Shown here: one piece after another, positions 24,221 through 36,400 of the stretch
Layout of the letters: every line of letters begins with the position of its first letter
Numbering within the stretch: the first letter of the stretch is position 1
Source of the DNA: Aselliscus stoliczkanus
Taxonomy: Eukaryota; Chordata; Mammalia; Chiroptera; Hipposideridae
Length of the DNA stretch: 64,000 nt
NCBI GenBank assembly: GCA_033961575.1
Contig: CM066736.1
Location: 86,287,352-86,351,351 of the forward strand
Reading direction: 5' to 3'
The notes under the pieces: model-generated
Databases searched by the model: none
What the model saw: the letters and a program-made list of their open reading frames with translations, nothing else
Told to the model about the DNA's origin: nothing
Position numbers and translations under genes: made by a program

Positions 24221-24926
24221 TCATCTGCTGTCCGTAAGGGGTGTCCTGGGACTGCAGACTGCCTGAGGACACAACATTTAGGATAAAAGCGAAAGTTCTA
24301 CCATGTGGCATCCAGTGAATGCTTAGGCCCAGACAGAGGAACAGGGATAGGTATAGGAAGAGACGCCGGGCTCAGCAAACCCCACCGCTGTAAAGCAGGG
24401 TCTGCCCAGGCCTCCTCTGGTGGAGGGGAGCAGGACCAAAGGCTTTCCCTCCAGTGAAGAGACCCTGCAAAGGTCTGATGACTGCCCCCAGATGAGCGAT
24501 GGACATGAACTAGTTGGGAAACCATGTCTTATGAGAAAGATCGCTAGGCTTTGGGGCTGTTGGGTGGTAGATGGGGCCACATGTGCCGTCTCTGTAGCTC
24601 TGAGGGCCTGGGGTGTGGTAGGCAGAGGCAGTGGCTGGGGCTCTCACCTCCCCTTTATCGGTAGCATTGTGTCTGTGGTTTTTCCGCCTCTGTGCATATG
24701 GTTTCCATGCTTTTCTGTTCTCTCTGGGCTAATGAAAGTGCCTAGTAGTTAGCAGGCTGATTTTTTTATGGGGCTGTACAGCCCCAGTGCAGTAGAGGAA
24801 ACCTGGAAGCACTTTGAAACTCAGTAAGGAGAACTTTTTTTTTTTTTGCAATAGATTTTTTAAAATATCCTAGAAATGACAAAGATGATCAGATGGCAAA
24901 GCTGAGCAATTAATATACACATGCGA

Positions 24927-25540
24927 AGTCAGACAATTAAGTTCAAGAACTCATCCTAGAAAAAGTGCTACATACCTCACTGCTGAATATCACTACCGTT
25001 ACCTTTGAAGTGCTACCCTTGGGAAGCTATACACTGACGCCAGCACCTAGTCCACTCTTCAAAACAATTTTGGAACTCTTTTTCTGGCACAGCCATCAGA
25101 GCTGTCATCGTATTACCCTTGATGTCCTGAATGTCATCAAAATGTCTTCCTTTCAATATTTCCTTTATCTTTGGGTAAAGAAAGAAGTCATTGGGGGCCA
25201 GATCAGGTGAGTAGGGAGCGTGTTCCAATACAGTTATTTGTTTACTGATGAAAAACTCCCTCACAGACAGTGCCGTGTGAGCTGGTGCATTGTCATGACG
25301 CAAGAGCCATGAATTGTTGGCAAAAAGTTAAGGTCGTGTAAATTTTTCATGCAGCCTTTTCAGCACTTCCAAATAGTAAACTTGGTTAACTGTTTGCCCA
25401 GTTGGTACAAATTCATAATGAATAATCCCTCTGATATCAAAAAAAGTTAGCAACATCATTGCAACAAGTTCCCGAATTTACTTGTCAGGCCTTGTATTCA
25501 TTTCTCATATTATTTAGACTGCTGACTTCAGCAGCAGTGA
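24927..25540 (-). mobile_element. mariner DNA transposon remnant, transposase 3' half
   Basis: The minus strand encodes the C-terminal half of a Tc1/mariner transposase. Visible motifs are FFDIRG, then a HDNAPAH motif, then YSPDLAPNDFF. Counting gives a D...D34D arrangement consistent with the mariner catalytic triad. An open piece runs from 25,303 to 25,013 and ends at the gene's own 3' region. The frame is broken upstream (stop near 25,478), and the N-terminal helix-turn-helix half is absent, so it is inactive. The left end near 24,927 carries the gtcagacaattaagttcaa terminal sequence; no matching right end was found. The transposon is non-primate in type; mariner lines often enter mammals by horizontal transfer. 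Confidence 0.85.
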
Positions 25541-25809
25541 CTCAGTATGCATGCTTAAAACAATCCAGGCATATCTTGCGTTCCCCATTTTACAGAGTCA
25601 GCTTTGCAAAAGACAAGGAAAAAAGTAAAATTTTTTAGTAAGAAGAACTTATGAATGAAGGACCATGACCCAAAGACTGACCTGACTCCTCCCTGCCTCA
25701 TCTTCCCTAGGAGTGTAGAACTGGGGGAGGGTGTGTGTGCACAGAGCTCCACAGGAGAAGAGAAATCCTAACCCTTGGGGTAACCAACCCGATAGTGATG
25801 GATACATGT

Positions 25810-26760
25810 CCCCATCTCCAAAGTGTCTTTTTCTCTCCATTCCACTGCCACCAGTTCAGTCCAACTGCACGTCTGGCCTGGACTACTGGACTATTGTGGT
25901 AGTCTTCTGGCTGCCGTCCCTCTGCCCAGTCTAAACCCTCCAAACCCTCCCCTTGTTCTTTTTTCCCTCCCCTTGTTCTTTCTTTTTTTTTTTGAAGATT
26001 TTATTGGGGAATTGGGGGAGGGAAACAGCATTGGGGAATCAGGGAAGGGGAACAGACAATTTGCTGTCCTTTTGTTCTTCAGTCTAGTTATGGAGGACAT
26101 CGCTTCACTGGCCCATGTTGGTATTATCATTGTGGTCTTCCCGGGTGGGGCAGTTGCTCCCCGGCCATTGGACAGCCGCCCACGGTGGCTCATGGGGCTC
26201 ACAGCAGCTCATGAAAATTCATGCCAGCTGCCGGCCAGTCCCACTGCAGCCTATGCCGACGCCAGAGACTCACACGGCAGCCCAGCTCCAGGTGGAGCTG
26301 TTGTTCACCATCTTAGCTGTAGAGGGTGCAGCGTCACTGGCCTGCATGTGGGATCCATACCGGGGTCCCGCTGCTCAGAGCTGGCGTCCCAAGCCGACTC
26401 TTAACCAATGAGCCACTCTGCCGGCCCCTCTCCCCTTGTTCTGAAATTCACATCTGACCCTGTCCTTTCCCTGCTTAAAAATTGATCAGTTGTGCCCCAT
26501 TTCATAGGATAGTCCATGTTCTTCCGGTGGCACTGGAGGCCCCAAGGTCTGTAGCCAGATTTCCTTCCCAAGCTCCTTTTCCTACTCCCCCCACCACACA
26601 GCAACACTCTGGCAACCCTGACTTTCTGGATGTTTCTCCATAGTCTTTGTACTTTCCACACCCCTCTTTGCCTATGTTCAAGCAAGTCTCTCTGCCTGGA
26701 ACGCCTTCCTCCTCTGACTGGTGAAATCTCCCTTATAGTTTAAGTTTGAACCTAACCTCA
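25810..26760 (+). mobile_element. L2 LINE interrupted by a long SINE
   Basis: Sense L2 at 25,810-25,966 continues at 26,443-26,760 (catctgaccctgtcctttcc, then tctctctgcctggaacgcct) once the SINE at 25,980-26,429 is removed. Confidence 0.75.
25980..26429 (-). mobile_element. long composite tRNA-derived SINE with 13-bp duplication
   Basis: T-rich tail (ttttattgggg), composite body, tRNA-like head ending ccggccc. Target-site duplication ctccccttgttct at 25,967-25,979 and 26,430-26,442. A further ccctccccttgttct copy precedes it at 25,945-25,959. Open frames across it are from the repeat. Confidence 0.92.
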
Positions 26761-27384
26761 ACACAGTTCAGTCCGACATGTTGCACTGGGCACCTGCTGG
26801 GTGCTTGGGCACCATGCCTGCCCTTGACTCCGTGCTGCCTGCCCAGGCAGAGTCAGTGCTGTTCCCCAAGCTCCCTTAGTGCCTTGCAGGCTTCCATGAT
26901 GGCATGGTGTATCGTAGTTGACAGTGGACATGTCAGTTTCCTGTGCTACAGAGCAGACATGTGTCTGGTACCCCTTACTCTCCAGCTCCTGATAAGAGCC
27001 TCACATAAGTTGGGGGCCAGAGTTGAGTGGGGGGATGAGTCAGGGAAGGTTCCCTGGAGGAAGTGAGCCCTGAGCTGCTGACCCAAAGGAGAAGCATTCC
27101 TTCCCTCTTCTCACTTCCTTACCGGCCCTGATGCTGAAAGAAAACAGCTAAAACTGACTGTGAAAAGGGAAATGTATAGATTTTGAATTGGGGGTTGGGA
27201 TTTTCTCATCCTAAGTAAGACATATACCCCCTCCTTCCCTTCCTTTCTACCTTCCTCACACATTTTCTGAACCTCTAGGACATGCCAGACATTGGGGCTA
27301 CAAAAAAATTGATTAAATAAGGCTTGTCTTTATATTTTTTTATCTTCTAAATATTCATGCTGGAACCTGCCCTTTCCTTTATCA

Positions 27385-27545
27385 GCCTCGTTGGATCTGA
27401 ATTCAAGTCTTGGCATGTTACTTACAGCTCTGTGACTCTGGGCAGGTCGTGTCCCTTTTCTGAGCCAGTTTTCTCATGTGTACCACAGAGGCGATAATAC
27501 CCTCCTCCTGAAGTTGCAGCTGATACTGTATGTGAGGTGCTGAGC
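27385..27545 (+). repeat. MIR SINE
   Basis: Sense MIR: ctgtgactctgggcaggtcg, then gagccagttttctcatgtgt and the trailing gtgaggtgctgagcaggcac. Confidence 0.7.
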
Positions 27546-27589
27546 AGGCACTTTGGACAGTGGCTCCTCGCTGAATGAGACCCACTCTC

Positions 27590-27668
27590 AGACTGGAAGC
27601 TACCTGAGGGCAGAGACTGTGCCCAGTGTGTCCCCAGTGCCCAGTACAGGGCCAGACACACTGTACAT
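27590..27668 (+). mobile_element. L2 LINE fragment
   Basis: Sense L2 3' text: agctacctgagggcagagac and ccagtgcccagtacagggcc. Confidence 0.6.
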
Positions 27669-27766
27669 TAAGGTGATCAATCATCCCAGTTCTCCTGGGA
27701 CTGTCGCAGTCCTGCATCTTGGGAAACCCCTCGGTCCTGGGCAAACAGGGACAGTGGCTTACCCTA
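27669..27766. mobile_element. second copy of the MITE-like element
   Basis: Starts aaggtgatcaatcatccc and carries gggaaacccctcggtcctgg, parallel to the element at 4,548-4,658. Its inverted ends are more decayed. Confidence 0.5.
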
Positions 27767-28867
27767 TGCTCCATTCTCCTTAAGGCTTTATAGAATGGAT
27801 ATATGAATGAATGAATCATGAGGGAAGAACAGAGGTAGACTTGGATGAGCAAGAGCAAGTGCCGGGGGGTTGGCTTGTGGGGTGAGAAGTGGTCTTGTGA
27901 AGGGTCTGGAAGAGAGGTGGTCCTGGGGCCCTCTGCTGCTTGGCAGGGTGTGGGAAGACGCGAGGCCCTGAGTCTACAAGGCTATTGCTTTTAAGCAAGT
28001 TTCAGGCTTCCAAGGCGCATGCAGTCTTCCTCTGACACACCCAGAGAGAAAGCAATCATTGATTTCCACCTTTTTGGGGGTGGGGTGACAGGGGAAGGCC
28101 TTTAACAAGTGCCCATCTGCTCATCTGCCTCAGAAGCTGGAGGCCCTTCTAGCTCCCTGACCCACTGTGTTACAGAATGTCTGCCCACTGCTTGCGGAGC
28201 TGTTCACGTGAGGTTGCGATGAGATTGGGCAGAGGCAAGGGCTGGGAGGTGGGCGAGCAGAGCTGCAGCCCCATCCTCAAGCCCAGGCCCAGAGACTGAG
28301 CGGGGCCTCCATTTCCCACGCTCCATGGGGATATAGCGCTTCCTGCCAAGGTGTCTATGAGATGTCATTTGTGGAAGGCACTTTGGCATGTCTAATACAG
28401 AGGAGGTATAAAACAAATGTCATTTATTGTCACCTTCTGTAAAGGAGGACAATAAAACTTTCTTAGCATACCTCCCAGGGCTGTGGTGTAGGGCCAAATG
28501 GGATGTGGGATGTGGGAACACTGGTAAACTGTGTCATACCCTTCAAATATTTGGGGATCAGGTTCTTGATAGAGCTGCTCCTGCCCGCCCAGGGCTCCAG
28601 GCACAGGTGGGGGCTGACCCTGCCCACCGAGGCATAAAAGGATCTCCCCAGCGGCGTGCTCCTGGATTATAAAGAAATCCAGTGGTGCTGCTGTCCAGGT
28701 ACACACACATACTCTGCCGGCAGGCCCTGCCCTCAGATGCTCTCCTTCTTATGAAACCATGGCAAGAGACAGAAAAGCAGACTTGGATTGACTGACTGCA
28801 GGGAGGGTTTAATAGCAGCAGGATGCATAACAAGAAGATGGAATGTCCTCCGGAGCCGCCTTGGAGC

Positions 28868-28962
28868 CTCCTCTGTCTGTTGGGCTGGAGGCAGGGCCTT
28901 TGTGAAGGCGGGTTGTACTCAGATCGCCTCTGGGCCCTTCCTCCAGCCCAGAGGCGGATTCA
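28868..28962 (+). ncRNA. MIR326: MIR326 precursor hairpin
   Basis: The 95-bp segment matches the remembered mammalian mir-326 precursor in length and nearly all positions. The arms pair: tgggctggagg at the 5' side and cctccagccca at the 3' side give an 11-bp perfect stem closing toward the loop. The 3p mature sequence lies at 28,927-28,946 (cctctgggcccttcctccag) and matches the known miR-326-3p. It sits in ARRB1 intron 1 in sense orientation, about 15.6 kb past exon 1, the same position as in human. It is probably processed from the host intron; an independent promoter cannot be excluded. Chance frames across it (28,788-29,318) are not coding. Confidence 0.95.
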
Positions 28963-30004
28963 CCATGAGGCCGGTGCAGCAGCGTCAGGCCCTTGATGCT
29001 CTAGGGCCCTTTCAAGGCCTAGCAATCAATGCCTCCAGAGCTCAGAGGTTTTGTGAAATGTGCAAAAGGAAGAGTTATTTTTTATTTTTATTTTTTAAAA
29101 GAGGGCTTCCAAACTATATGAGCTTCAGACCCAATCAAGCCTGGATCTGCTCCTGCTCTGGTTGGGTGGTCCTCTGTGCCAGGACGTTGGTGCCATGTTG
29201 CTGCATGTCCCCAGGGAGACATCCCACCATGTGGACCTGGTCATCAGTTAGAGCCCTCCCAGGTGAGGCAGGACCTGAAAGCCAGTTCTGGGCCAGGCTG
29301 AGCCTGCTTGCTGTGTAAATAAGAGACTAGAAAGGCCTCTCTGCTTTCAGTCTCACTCACTACAAACTGGACTTATTGTACCTACACCAAAAGGCAGTGG
29401 GAAGGTTTAGATACTGCACCACAGATGAAATTGCCTGGTACAGCCCCAGGCTTGTCACGGGAGCTCAGTACATGTTAGTGGAAGCGGAATGGAGATGGCT
29501 CAGGGGAGCCCACCCCTTCCACTGGGATGGAGCCAGTTCTGCGCTCTGTCACATTCACCTGCACTGTGCTGTGCCTGATGCTGGGTGCCGCGGATACAGG
29601 CTGCTTGGCTACGGTGGTGGTGGTCAGATGAGCTAAGAGGGTGAAAAAGTTTATAAGCTTTGAAGTACAGTTCCCTGAGAAAGGGCTATTGTAAACTGAG
29701 TGGCCCTTTTGTAGGGGAGGGGCAGGGTGGAAGCCTGGACTGACCTTTTCTGCTTTTGGGTCAAGGTTGAGGGGTGGGTGAGAAGCCTAACTGGCTTTGT
29801 GCCTGAGAAAAGTTCCCTGGACTTGACAGACCTGACCTTTTCTTGCTCAGAAAGGAAGCCAGGCCAGCAGGGTGCGCTGCTTTCCCCTGCAGAGTCCAGA
29901 AAGGGTTGCTGAATGGAGGTTGCCTCTTGTCTCTCCCCATTTAAGTGCCCTCTTCAGGCTGGGGACGGAGGAGACTGGGAGGGTGGGGATGTTATAAGGA
30001 AAGA

Positions 30005-30228
30005 ACATGGGCTTTGGTATCAGGCCAGGCTTCAAATCCCACTCTTATTGCTTGTTATGTCTGTGACCTTGAGACAGTTATATAACCTTTCTGAACCTCA
30101 GTTTTCTCATCTTTAACATGGGGGAGTGGAAATATCCCTCTCCACTCCAGGGTTGCGGTAAGGCTTGAATGAGATAATGTAGGGCTTAGCATAATGCCTG
30201 GCACAAGTTGGTGCTCAATAAAAGTTGA
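30005..30228 (+). repeat. MIR SINE, nearly full length
   Basis: Sense MIR with tcaaatcccactcttattgc, tgtgaccttgagacagttat, tcagttttctcatctttaac and taatgcctggcacaagttgg, ending in gctcaataaaagttga. Confidence 0.9.
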
Positions 30229-30279
30229 TTGTCCCTTTCTCCTATCCCATAACCGTCATCAACCTGTCTTGCACTCCAC

Positions 30280-30850
30280 CCCTTTACTCATCTGTACAAG
30301 CACCCATTGGACTGTGGGCTCCCTGGGGGCAGAGGTTATGTTTTGTTCTTCCATCATCATACCCCCAGCCTTGGCACAGTACCTTCGAGACACCTTGGAC
30401 TGATTGGCAAGAAGCTGCCCTGGCCCAAAGAAAAAGAGTGCTAAGTTTTAGCCAGAAACTCACTGTGCACCCACTATGTGCTCCTGCTGAGGCCTACTGT
30501 GTGGTCTCTGCCCTTCAGAGCTCAAATGGCCACTTGTAACTTGCTGTGACCTCAGCTTTTAAGACCTGCCTCTCCCTGCTGGAATGCAACGGCCACTGGA
30601 GCTGTGTCCCCAGGTCCCAGTGCCTGGCATTTCTGTTGCATGAATGGCTGTCCTTTTCTTTCCTTTCTCTGAAGTCAGCCCCGGTATCCCTTCCAGCCCA
30701 ACCACTTTCTAGTTGGGATAAGTCACCCTGCCTTTTTCAGGTTCAGTTTCCACATCTTTAAAATGGGGGGAGTAGTGGTCCCAGCGCTTGATTAAAGTGC
30801 TCAGCTGTGCCTGGAACAAGGTAAGTGCCCAATCACGTCAGCTGCTATTT
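30280..30850 (+). mobile_element. L2 fragment followed by MIR
   Basis: 30,290-30,400 is L2 3' text (ggactgtgggctccctgggg). 30,712-30,850 is a sense MIR (gtttccacatctttaaaatg, tgcctggaacaaggtaagtg). Between them, 30,400-30,711 includes weaker L2-like fragments. Confidence 0.6.
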
Positions 30851-32559
30851 TTCAAATGATCTCCAAGGGTCCTTCCAGTTCTGACCTTCAGTGACCTCAC
30901 CAGCTCTGGCTGGGAGGAGACTGGGGAGAACATTCCATTCCCCAGACCCTCTCTGTTGGCCTCACAATGGATTTGGAGCTCTGTGCAAACTGTTTATGTT
31001 TCCCCAGCAGAGTTTATTACCCAGCCGGGCCTTCTGCAATTAATTACAAGCAGAGAAAATAACTTGTCCCTGGGAGGCTGGGCTTGGCATAAACAGTTAC
31101 ATCCAGCCAGGGGCTGGCCCAGGGGTGAGGCTCATCCCTCCAGCCTTTGGAACAGAGGAGGGATTCGAGGATTAGGGCCGGGAGGGGTAGGATGGAGCAG
31201 GGAGGTAGCCAAAGAGAAACATTTTCCTTTAACAGCTTTCTCTGGACTCCTTCCTCCTTAGTCCTGAGGTGCTGGCATGTGCTTTCTCTTTCTATCTTCC
31301 TAATTACCTGATGAGTGGAGAGTCCCTGTTTGCAGATGAAGAAATTGAGGCTCAACGAAAGTAAGCAGTTTTCCGAAGGCCGCACAACAGGGGAGACAGG
31401 ATGTGAAGGTTCACATGGCAGCTGTGCAGAAAAATAGACTAGAGAGGAGAGGGTAGAAGTTGGGAAATCACCGAGGGATTGTTCATTCACTCATTCACTC
31501 ATTCATTCATTCATCACGTCTTTGTCGGGCTCCTGTCGTGTGTGAAGGGGACTTTGGGAGGCATCGGTGAACTATCAGTGACTAGGCCGAGACTGTTTGC
31601 CTTGACACTGAATGCCAGATATGCCCTCAGGATGGTCCCATTAACAGGCTCAGGTGTGGCGCAAGGTGGTTTCTTGGCGGTCCAGGAACGGGGTTGCCTC
31701 TATGGGTCTCCAGTGGTCATGGCCACACCATCTTACATGAAGAGATGCCTTGAATGGGAGTAGTCTTCAACAGGAAGGGTCCTCTAAGGCTAACCCACTC
31801 CTCCCAACTTAGAATCTGGAATTCTTGATCGTTGAGCCCCTCCCTGCCTTTGAGCCGAGAAGGCTCAAAGAGAAGGTTTGGCTCCGGGTTACACAGCAGA
31901 AAGGATAGTGGGGACAAGTAGCAAGGGCCTTTTTCTAGTATATTTATGTCTAAGAGGTGAAATGACTGCCTCGCCTGGGAAACCTTCACTGGCTGTCCTA
32001 ATCTCATGCTCCTTGCCCACTCCAGGGCTGTGAGTTTTGTGTCTCCTGAAGGCCCATCCAGTCGAGCAGTTCCTGCTCTGCTGGACAGCTGTGCTGCACA
32101 GAGCCCTGGAGAGTTCTGCAGGGGTCCATCTTCCATCCAATGCAGGGAGGAACGCTGAGACCCAGGAAGGAAAAGGAGCAGGGTGCTCCTGCCTCGGCAC
32201 TCATTTTGGACATGATATGCCTAGATCCTGGAACCCCCTGCCCTGAAGGCCCATCTCCATGGCTCCAGGTCATGGTGGAGACTGGGGCTTCGCCTGAGAC
32301 ATCCACTCTGTGTTACCAGCACCTGGCCCAGAGACTGGCATGTGGTAACTGGTGGCCAGGAAAAGTGTGACTCAGGATGAGTGACTGGCTGGTAGGAGAT
32401 GAGGACATAGGGAAGATACTCAGGCCTTGGAGGTGGGAGGTTTCTGTGCAAGTCACCATCTCTACCATGAATGAACCTCAGTGTTGCCTTCTGGGAAATG
32501 AGACACAACACCAGTCCTCACTCACAGGGTCGTGGATCAAAGGGCAGCATTGACTATTT

Positions 32560-33012
32560 TTAATTACCACACAGTGCAAACAGATGACCCAAATGTCCAT
32601 CAGTGGATGACTGGATAAACAAACTGTGGTCTATCCATCCCATGGAATAGTATTCAGTCATCAACAGGAATGAAGTGTTGATGAACATTGAAAACACTGT
32701 GCTCAGTGAAAGAAGCCAGACACAAAGGTCCTATATTGTATAATTCCATTTATAGGAACTTTCCAAGACAGATGCGTCCATAGACACAGAAAGCTGACAG
32801 TGGTGGTTGCTGGGGGCTGGGGGAAGGAGAAGTTGGGGAGAAGAAGCTGCTTATGGGTGAAGGATTTTACTGTGGAATGATGGAAATGTTTAGGAACTGG
32901 ATAGAGATGGTGGTTTTGCACCACACTGAATGCACTAAATGCCGCTAATTACTCACTTTACAATGGTAAATGCTACGCCATGTGACTCCAATGCCAATAA
33001 ATTATTTTTTTA
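32560..33012 (+). mobile_element. L1 3' end, sense orientation
   Basis: Sense L1: acccaaatgtccatcagtgg, gtattcagtcatcaacagga, tgctcagtgaaagaagccag and ggttgctgggggctggggg, then a terminal caataaatt with poly(T/A). An old insertion of L1M type. The minus-strand frame at 32,703-32,924 is an artefact. Confidence 0.85.
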
Positions 33013-33169
33013 AAATGGCTACTAAAAGCAACATCTGTTAGGAAGGGATACTGGGGATGAGACATGGGTGTTGAAATGAGGCCACTGGGGAAAGGATGGT
33101 ATGTGGGAGTGAGCAGCTGTGACACGGTAAAGGTGTCAGTCAAGTGGGTGGCAGTTTGGCAGGCTGGTT

Positions 33170-33415
33170 AAGACCAAGGCTCTAGAACAGGGCTGCCAGG
33201 GCTTGAAGCTGCATGGCCTTGGACAGGTTATTTAACCCGTCTTTGTTTCAGTTTCCCCATCTATAAAATGGGAATAATCAAGTTTTTATGATGGGAATCT
33301 TAATCTTTTATTATGGAAACCTGAAGGTTTTCCTGAGGATTAAATGGGTTAATATCTATACAGCACTTAGAATAGTGAGTGCTTGGCCTCAATTAAGTAC
33401 TGCTTACATGTTAGC
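33170..33415 (+). repeat. MIR SINE with a short insertion
   Basis: Sense MIR: ggccttggacaggttattta, cagtttccccatctataaaa, then taatcaagtttttatgatgg inserted before gaggattaaatgggttaata. Confidence 0.8.
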
Positions 33416-33929
33416 TACTGTTACTATCACTCATTCACATTTTTATTTGTTTGTTCATTTACTGAGTACCCCTGCCCAGCTAGGCCCTGGGCTGTATTCT
33501 GGGGACACAGCTGTGAGCATGACTCTGGGCCTGCCGCTCTCTGGAGCTTCCTCACATCCTGGTACCGCAGTCACACCCGTCGGACCCTCCGCCCCTTGCT
33601 ATCCCTGCAGCTTCAGCTGTTAATGAGAGCTGTTCGTCACCTCCTGCTTCTCCGGCGCTGCCTGAGCCAGCCGGTCTCCCCCAGGATGAGGCAGGCCTCC
33701 TCCATGGAGTTGGAAAATACCCTGGGCTTGTGGGAGCCTTAGCAAGTCCCTGGTCCTTAGTTTTTTTCTACCTGTCCCAGGAGAGGTCAGGCTGGCTGCG
33801 TGCTGGGGTGCTTCTCAGTGTTTTCTGACTTCCAGACCTTGGAGCCGCATAATTCACCAGCCTGTGTTTGAAATAGGCCTGAGGTGTCACATCTGCTGAG
33901 ATTTAATTTATAAAAAGTGGATAGTTGTG

Positions 33930-34250
33930 TGTGTGTTTTTTTTAATTTTTGTAAAAGTTTATTTGAGCCAAACAGAGGATTCACCTGGAAGCAAGATCTC
34001 AACAGACTGAGCTAAGTGCTTCAGAGGATAACAGTTGGCGGTTTCTTTTATGCATTTGAGACTGTGAGGGAACCTCAGGAGGATTACAGGAACGTGGGAG
34101 GAAGCCTGGACAGCCTCCTTTGGGCTGGCCAGCCAGGTGGGGGTTAGAGTGGGGGTCAGGGGGTCCTGGCTGAGCTGCAGCCTTCAAAGACTGGGCTTCA
34201 AGGGGGCGTGGCCAGCCTCCTTCGGTATACTCACACACAATTGTGCTTAA
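33930..34250. other. unclassified repeat-like segment
   Basis: T-rich start, then gtttatttgagccaaacaga and a GC-rich body to about 34,250. It has the feel of an LTR or lineage-specific insertion read in reverse, but I cannot assign it and saw no duplication of the target site. Confidence 0.3.
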
Positions 34251-34917
34251 ACAGTGTGACATTAGGATCACTGCTCTTTGCCCTTCAGCATTTCCCATGC
34301 CATTCACTTATCCTAATTTTCGTATTTGTTAATGACACACAGAGTCCCTCCACAGTTTATTGAACTGCCCTCCTTCTTTGGCATGTATATTATTTCCAGT
34401 TTTTTGCTCTTGTAAATCATGCTGACGTGGTTAACGTTGAAGCTACCCGATCACTTCCTGAAGGCAAAATCACGGACTTTGCAGAGGTCCCAGGCTCTGC
34501 CGCTGCCCTCCTTCTTCACCCCTGCATACCTTTTCTTGCTCCCTCCTTCCTCACCCCTGCATACCTTTTCTTGCTCCTAAGGTGAGCTTCTTACCTGTGG
34601 GGAATCTCCCTCCAGGTAACTCCCAATAGGAGTTGTTCCTTTTATCTTTTGCTATATCCCCAATCACCCAATAACCTCATAGTTCAAAACAACAGCATGC
34701 ATCTTCCTATCTCCTTGTTTCTGTGGGTCAGGAGTGTGGGAAGAGCTCAGCCGGGCAGGTCTGGCTCGTGGTCTCCTGTGGTTGCAGCTGGCACTGGGGC
34801 TGGAGTGGCTGGGTGCTTACCGCAGGATCCGGTGATATTATCCCTGGAATCTGGCCACGTCTCTTTCTCATTGCTACCTCTCTAATCTGGGCCACCTTCA
34901 TTTCTCACCTGGATGAA

Positions 34918-35120
34918 TGATATCAGCTAAACACACAGCAGCACTCTCGGTGGGCCAGGTATTGTTCCAACTTCTTTACGTACATGAAGTTGCTCAGTTA
35001 CTGTTCACCACAATCCAAGGAAGCTGGTGCTGTTGTGATTTCTATGCCAGCTAATAAATGGCAGCTCGGGTATTTGAACCCAGAGCAGGCTGGCTCCTTA
35101 ACTGGCCTCCTTGTGTCCAC
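34918..35120 (-). repeat. MIR SINE
   Basis: Antisense MIR: gggccaggtattgttccaac, acatgaagttgctcagttac, tgttgtgatttctatgccag and ttgaacccagagcaggctgg. Confidence 0.75.
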
Positions 35121-35124
35121 TCTA

Positions 35125-35805
35125 GCTTCTCAGACCTTTCCATTCTCCACCTAGCAGCCCAGTGAGCGTATTAAAGTGTAACCATATCATATCCCTTCCC
35201 TGCTGAAACCCCACTGCCTTATCACAGGGATGGTGAAACCCCGACTTCTGACCAGCACTGCCCTGCGCTTACTGTCCCCGCCTACCCAGCGTCCTCAGTT
35301 CCTTCAGTGAGTCTCACTCCTTCCCCTAGAGCCTTCCCACTGCAGGGTGGTTTTTTGTGTGTTTTTTTCCATTTTGCCTCAACACAACATCCCCACTTCT
35401 TGCCCCTTTCAGAGTTATTACTTCTTCTTCTTTAGCTCCTATTTCAGATGTCACTTCTTGGGGAAGGCTTCTGAACTTTTCAGGCTGGTCAGGTCACCCA
35501 TCCTGGCCTCTTGGAGCACTGCACTTGACAGCACTTATCCAAAGAGTCACCTCATCCTGTTTATTTGTTTGATGCCTGTCTTACAGGACTGTTGTGTTGT
35601 ACACTTGTTGGCATTGTGGTCTGTGCCATGGCACCCCCTCAAGCTGTGTAGTCAGAGCCCTACTGTCTTCCTGGCCAGAAGGGAAACTCCATGTATATAG
35701 GTTCCATTGCACAAATCGGTTGTAGTCACCATATGTCCCTGGTGGCCAGCAGTGTTTGACACACAATAGGTGCTCAATAAATATTTGTTGAATATTATTC
35801 ATAAT
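35125..35805 (+). mobile_element. L2 LINE 3' region
   Basis: Sense L2 with taaccatatcatatcccttc, gatgtcacttcttggggaag and a terminal gctcaataaatatttgttga. Short frames here are L2-derived. Confidence 0.8.
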
Positions 35806-36400
35806 AACAGAGCTAATATGTATTACTAGGTTCCAAGCACTACGCTCATTTTTTTTTTTAAGATTTTATTGGGGAATTGGGGGAGGGGAACAGCGTTGGG
35901 GAACCGGGGAAGGGGAACAGACAAGTTGCTGTCCTTTCGTTCCTCAGTCTAGTTGTGGAGGACATTGCTTCACTGGCCCATGTTGGTATTATCATTGCGC
36001 TCTTCTCAGGTGAGGCAGATTGGTCGCCGGCCTCTGGACAGCCACTCACGGTGGCTCTTGGCAGCTCACACCAGCTGCCAGCCACTCACGCTGGCTGCCG
36101 GCCACTCACTGTAGCCTATGGCAGCCCACTGCAGCAGGGACTGCAGCTATGCCGTCCTGGAGACTCACAGCAGCCCAGCTCCAGGTGGAGCTGTTGTTCA
36201 CTATCTTAGATGTAGAGGACAGTGTCACTGGCCCTCATATGTGGGATCTGAACCGGGGCTGCTGGTGTCCCAAGCCAGCTCTTAACCAACGTGCCACTCG
36301 GCCGGCCCCGCACTATGCTCATTTAATCCTCAGAACAATCCTTTGCGCGGAGGCCCTACTGTCCTCCCTTATTTAAAGAGGCGGAAACAGGCTGAGGGAC
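35806..36400 (-). repeat. MIR SINE split by a long SINE
   Basis: Antisense MIR at 35,806-35,851 continues at 36,325-36,400 (ttaatcctcagaacaatcct) when the SINE at 35,852-36,309 is removed. Confidence 0.75.
35852..36309 (-). mobile_element. long composite tRNA-derived SINE with 15-bp duplication
   Basis: The fullest copy of the family in this window: T-rich tail, gggaattgggggaggggaac, composite body with two gctggctgcc(a/g)gccactca units, and the head ending ggccggcccc. Flanked by gcactacgctcattt (35,837-35,851) and gcactatgctcattt (36,310-36,324), one transition apart. Confidence 0.92.

Noticed and set aside
25823..26404. 193-codon plus-strand frame
   Set aside because: Mostly inside the long SINE; similar frames recur at the other copies (2,406, 35,877, 53,550).
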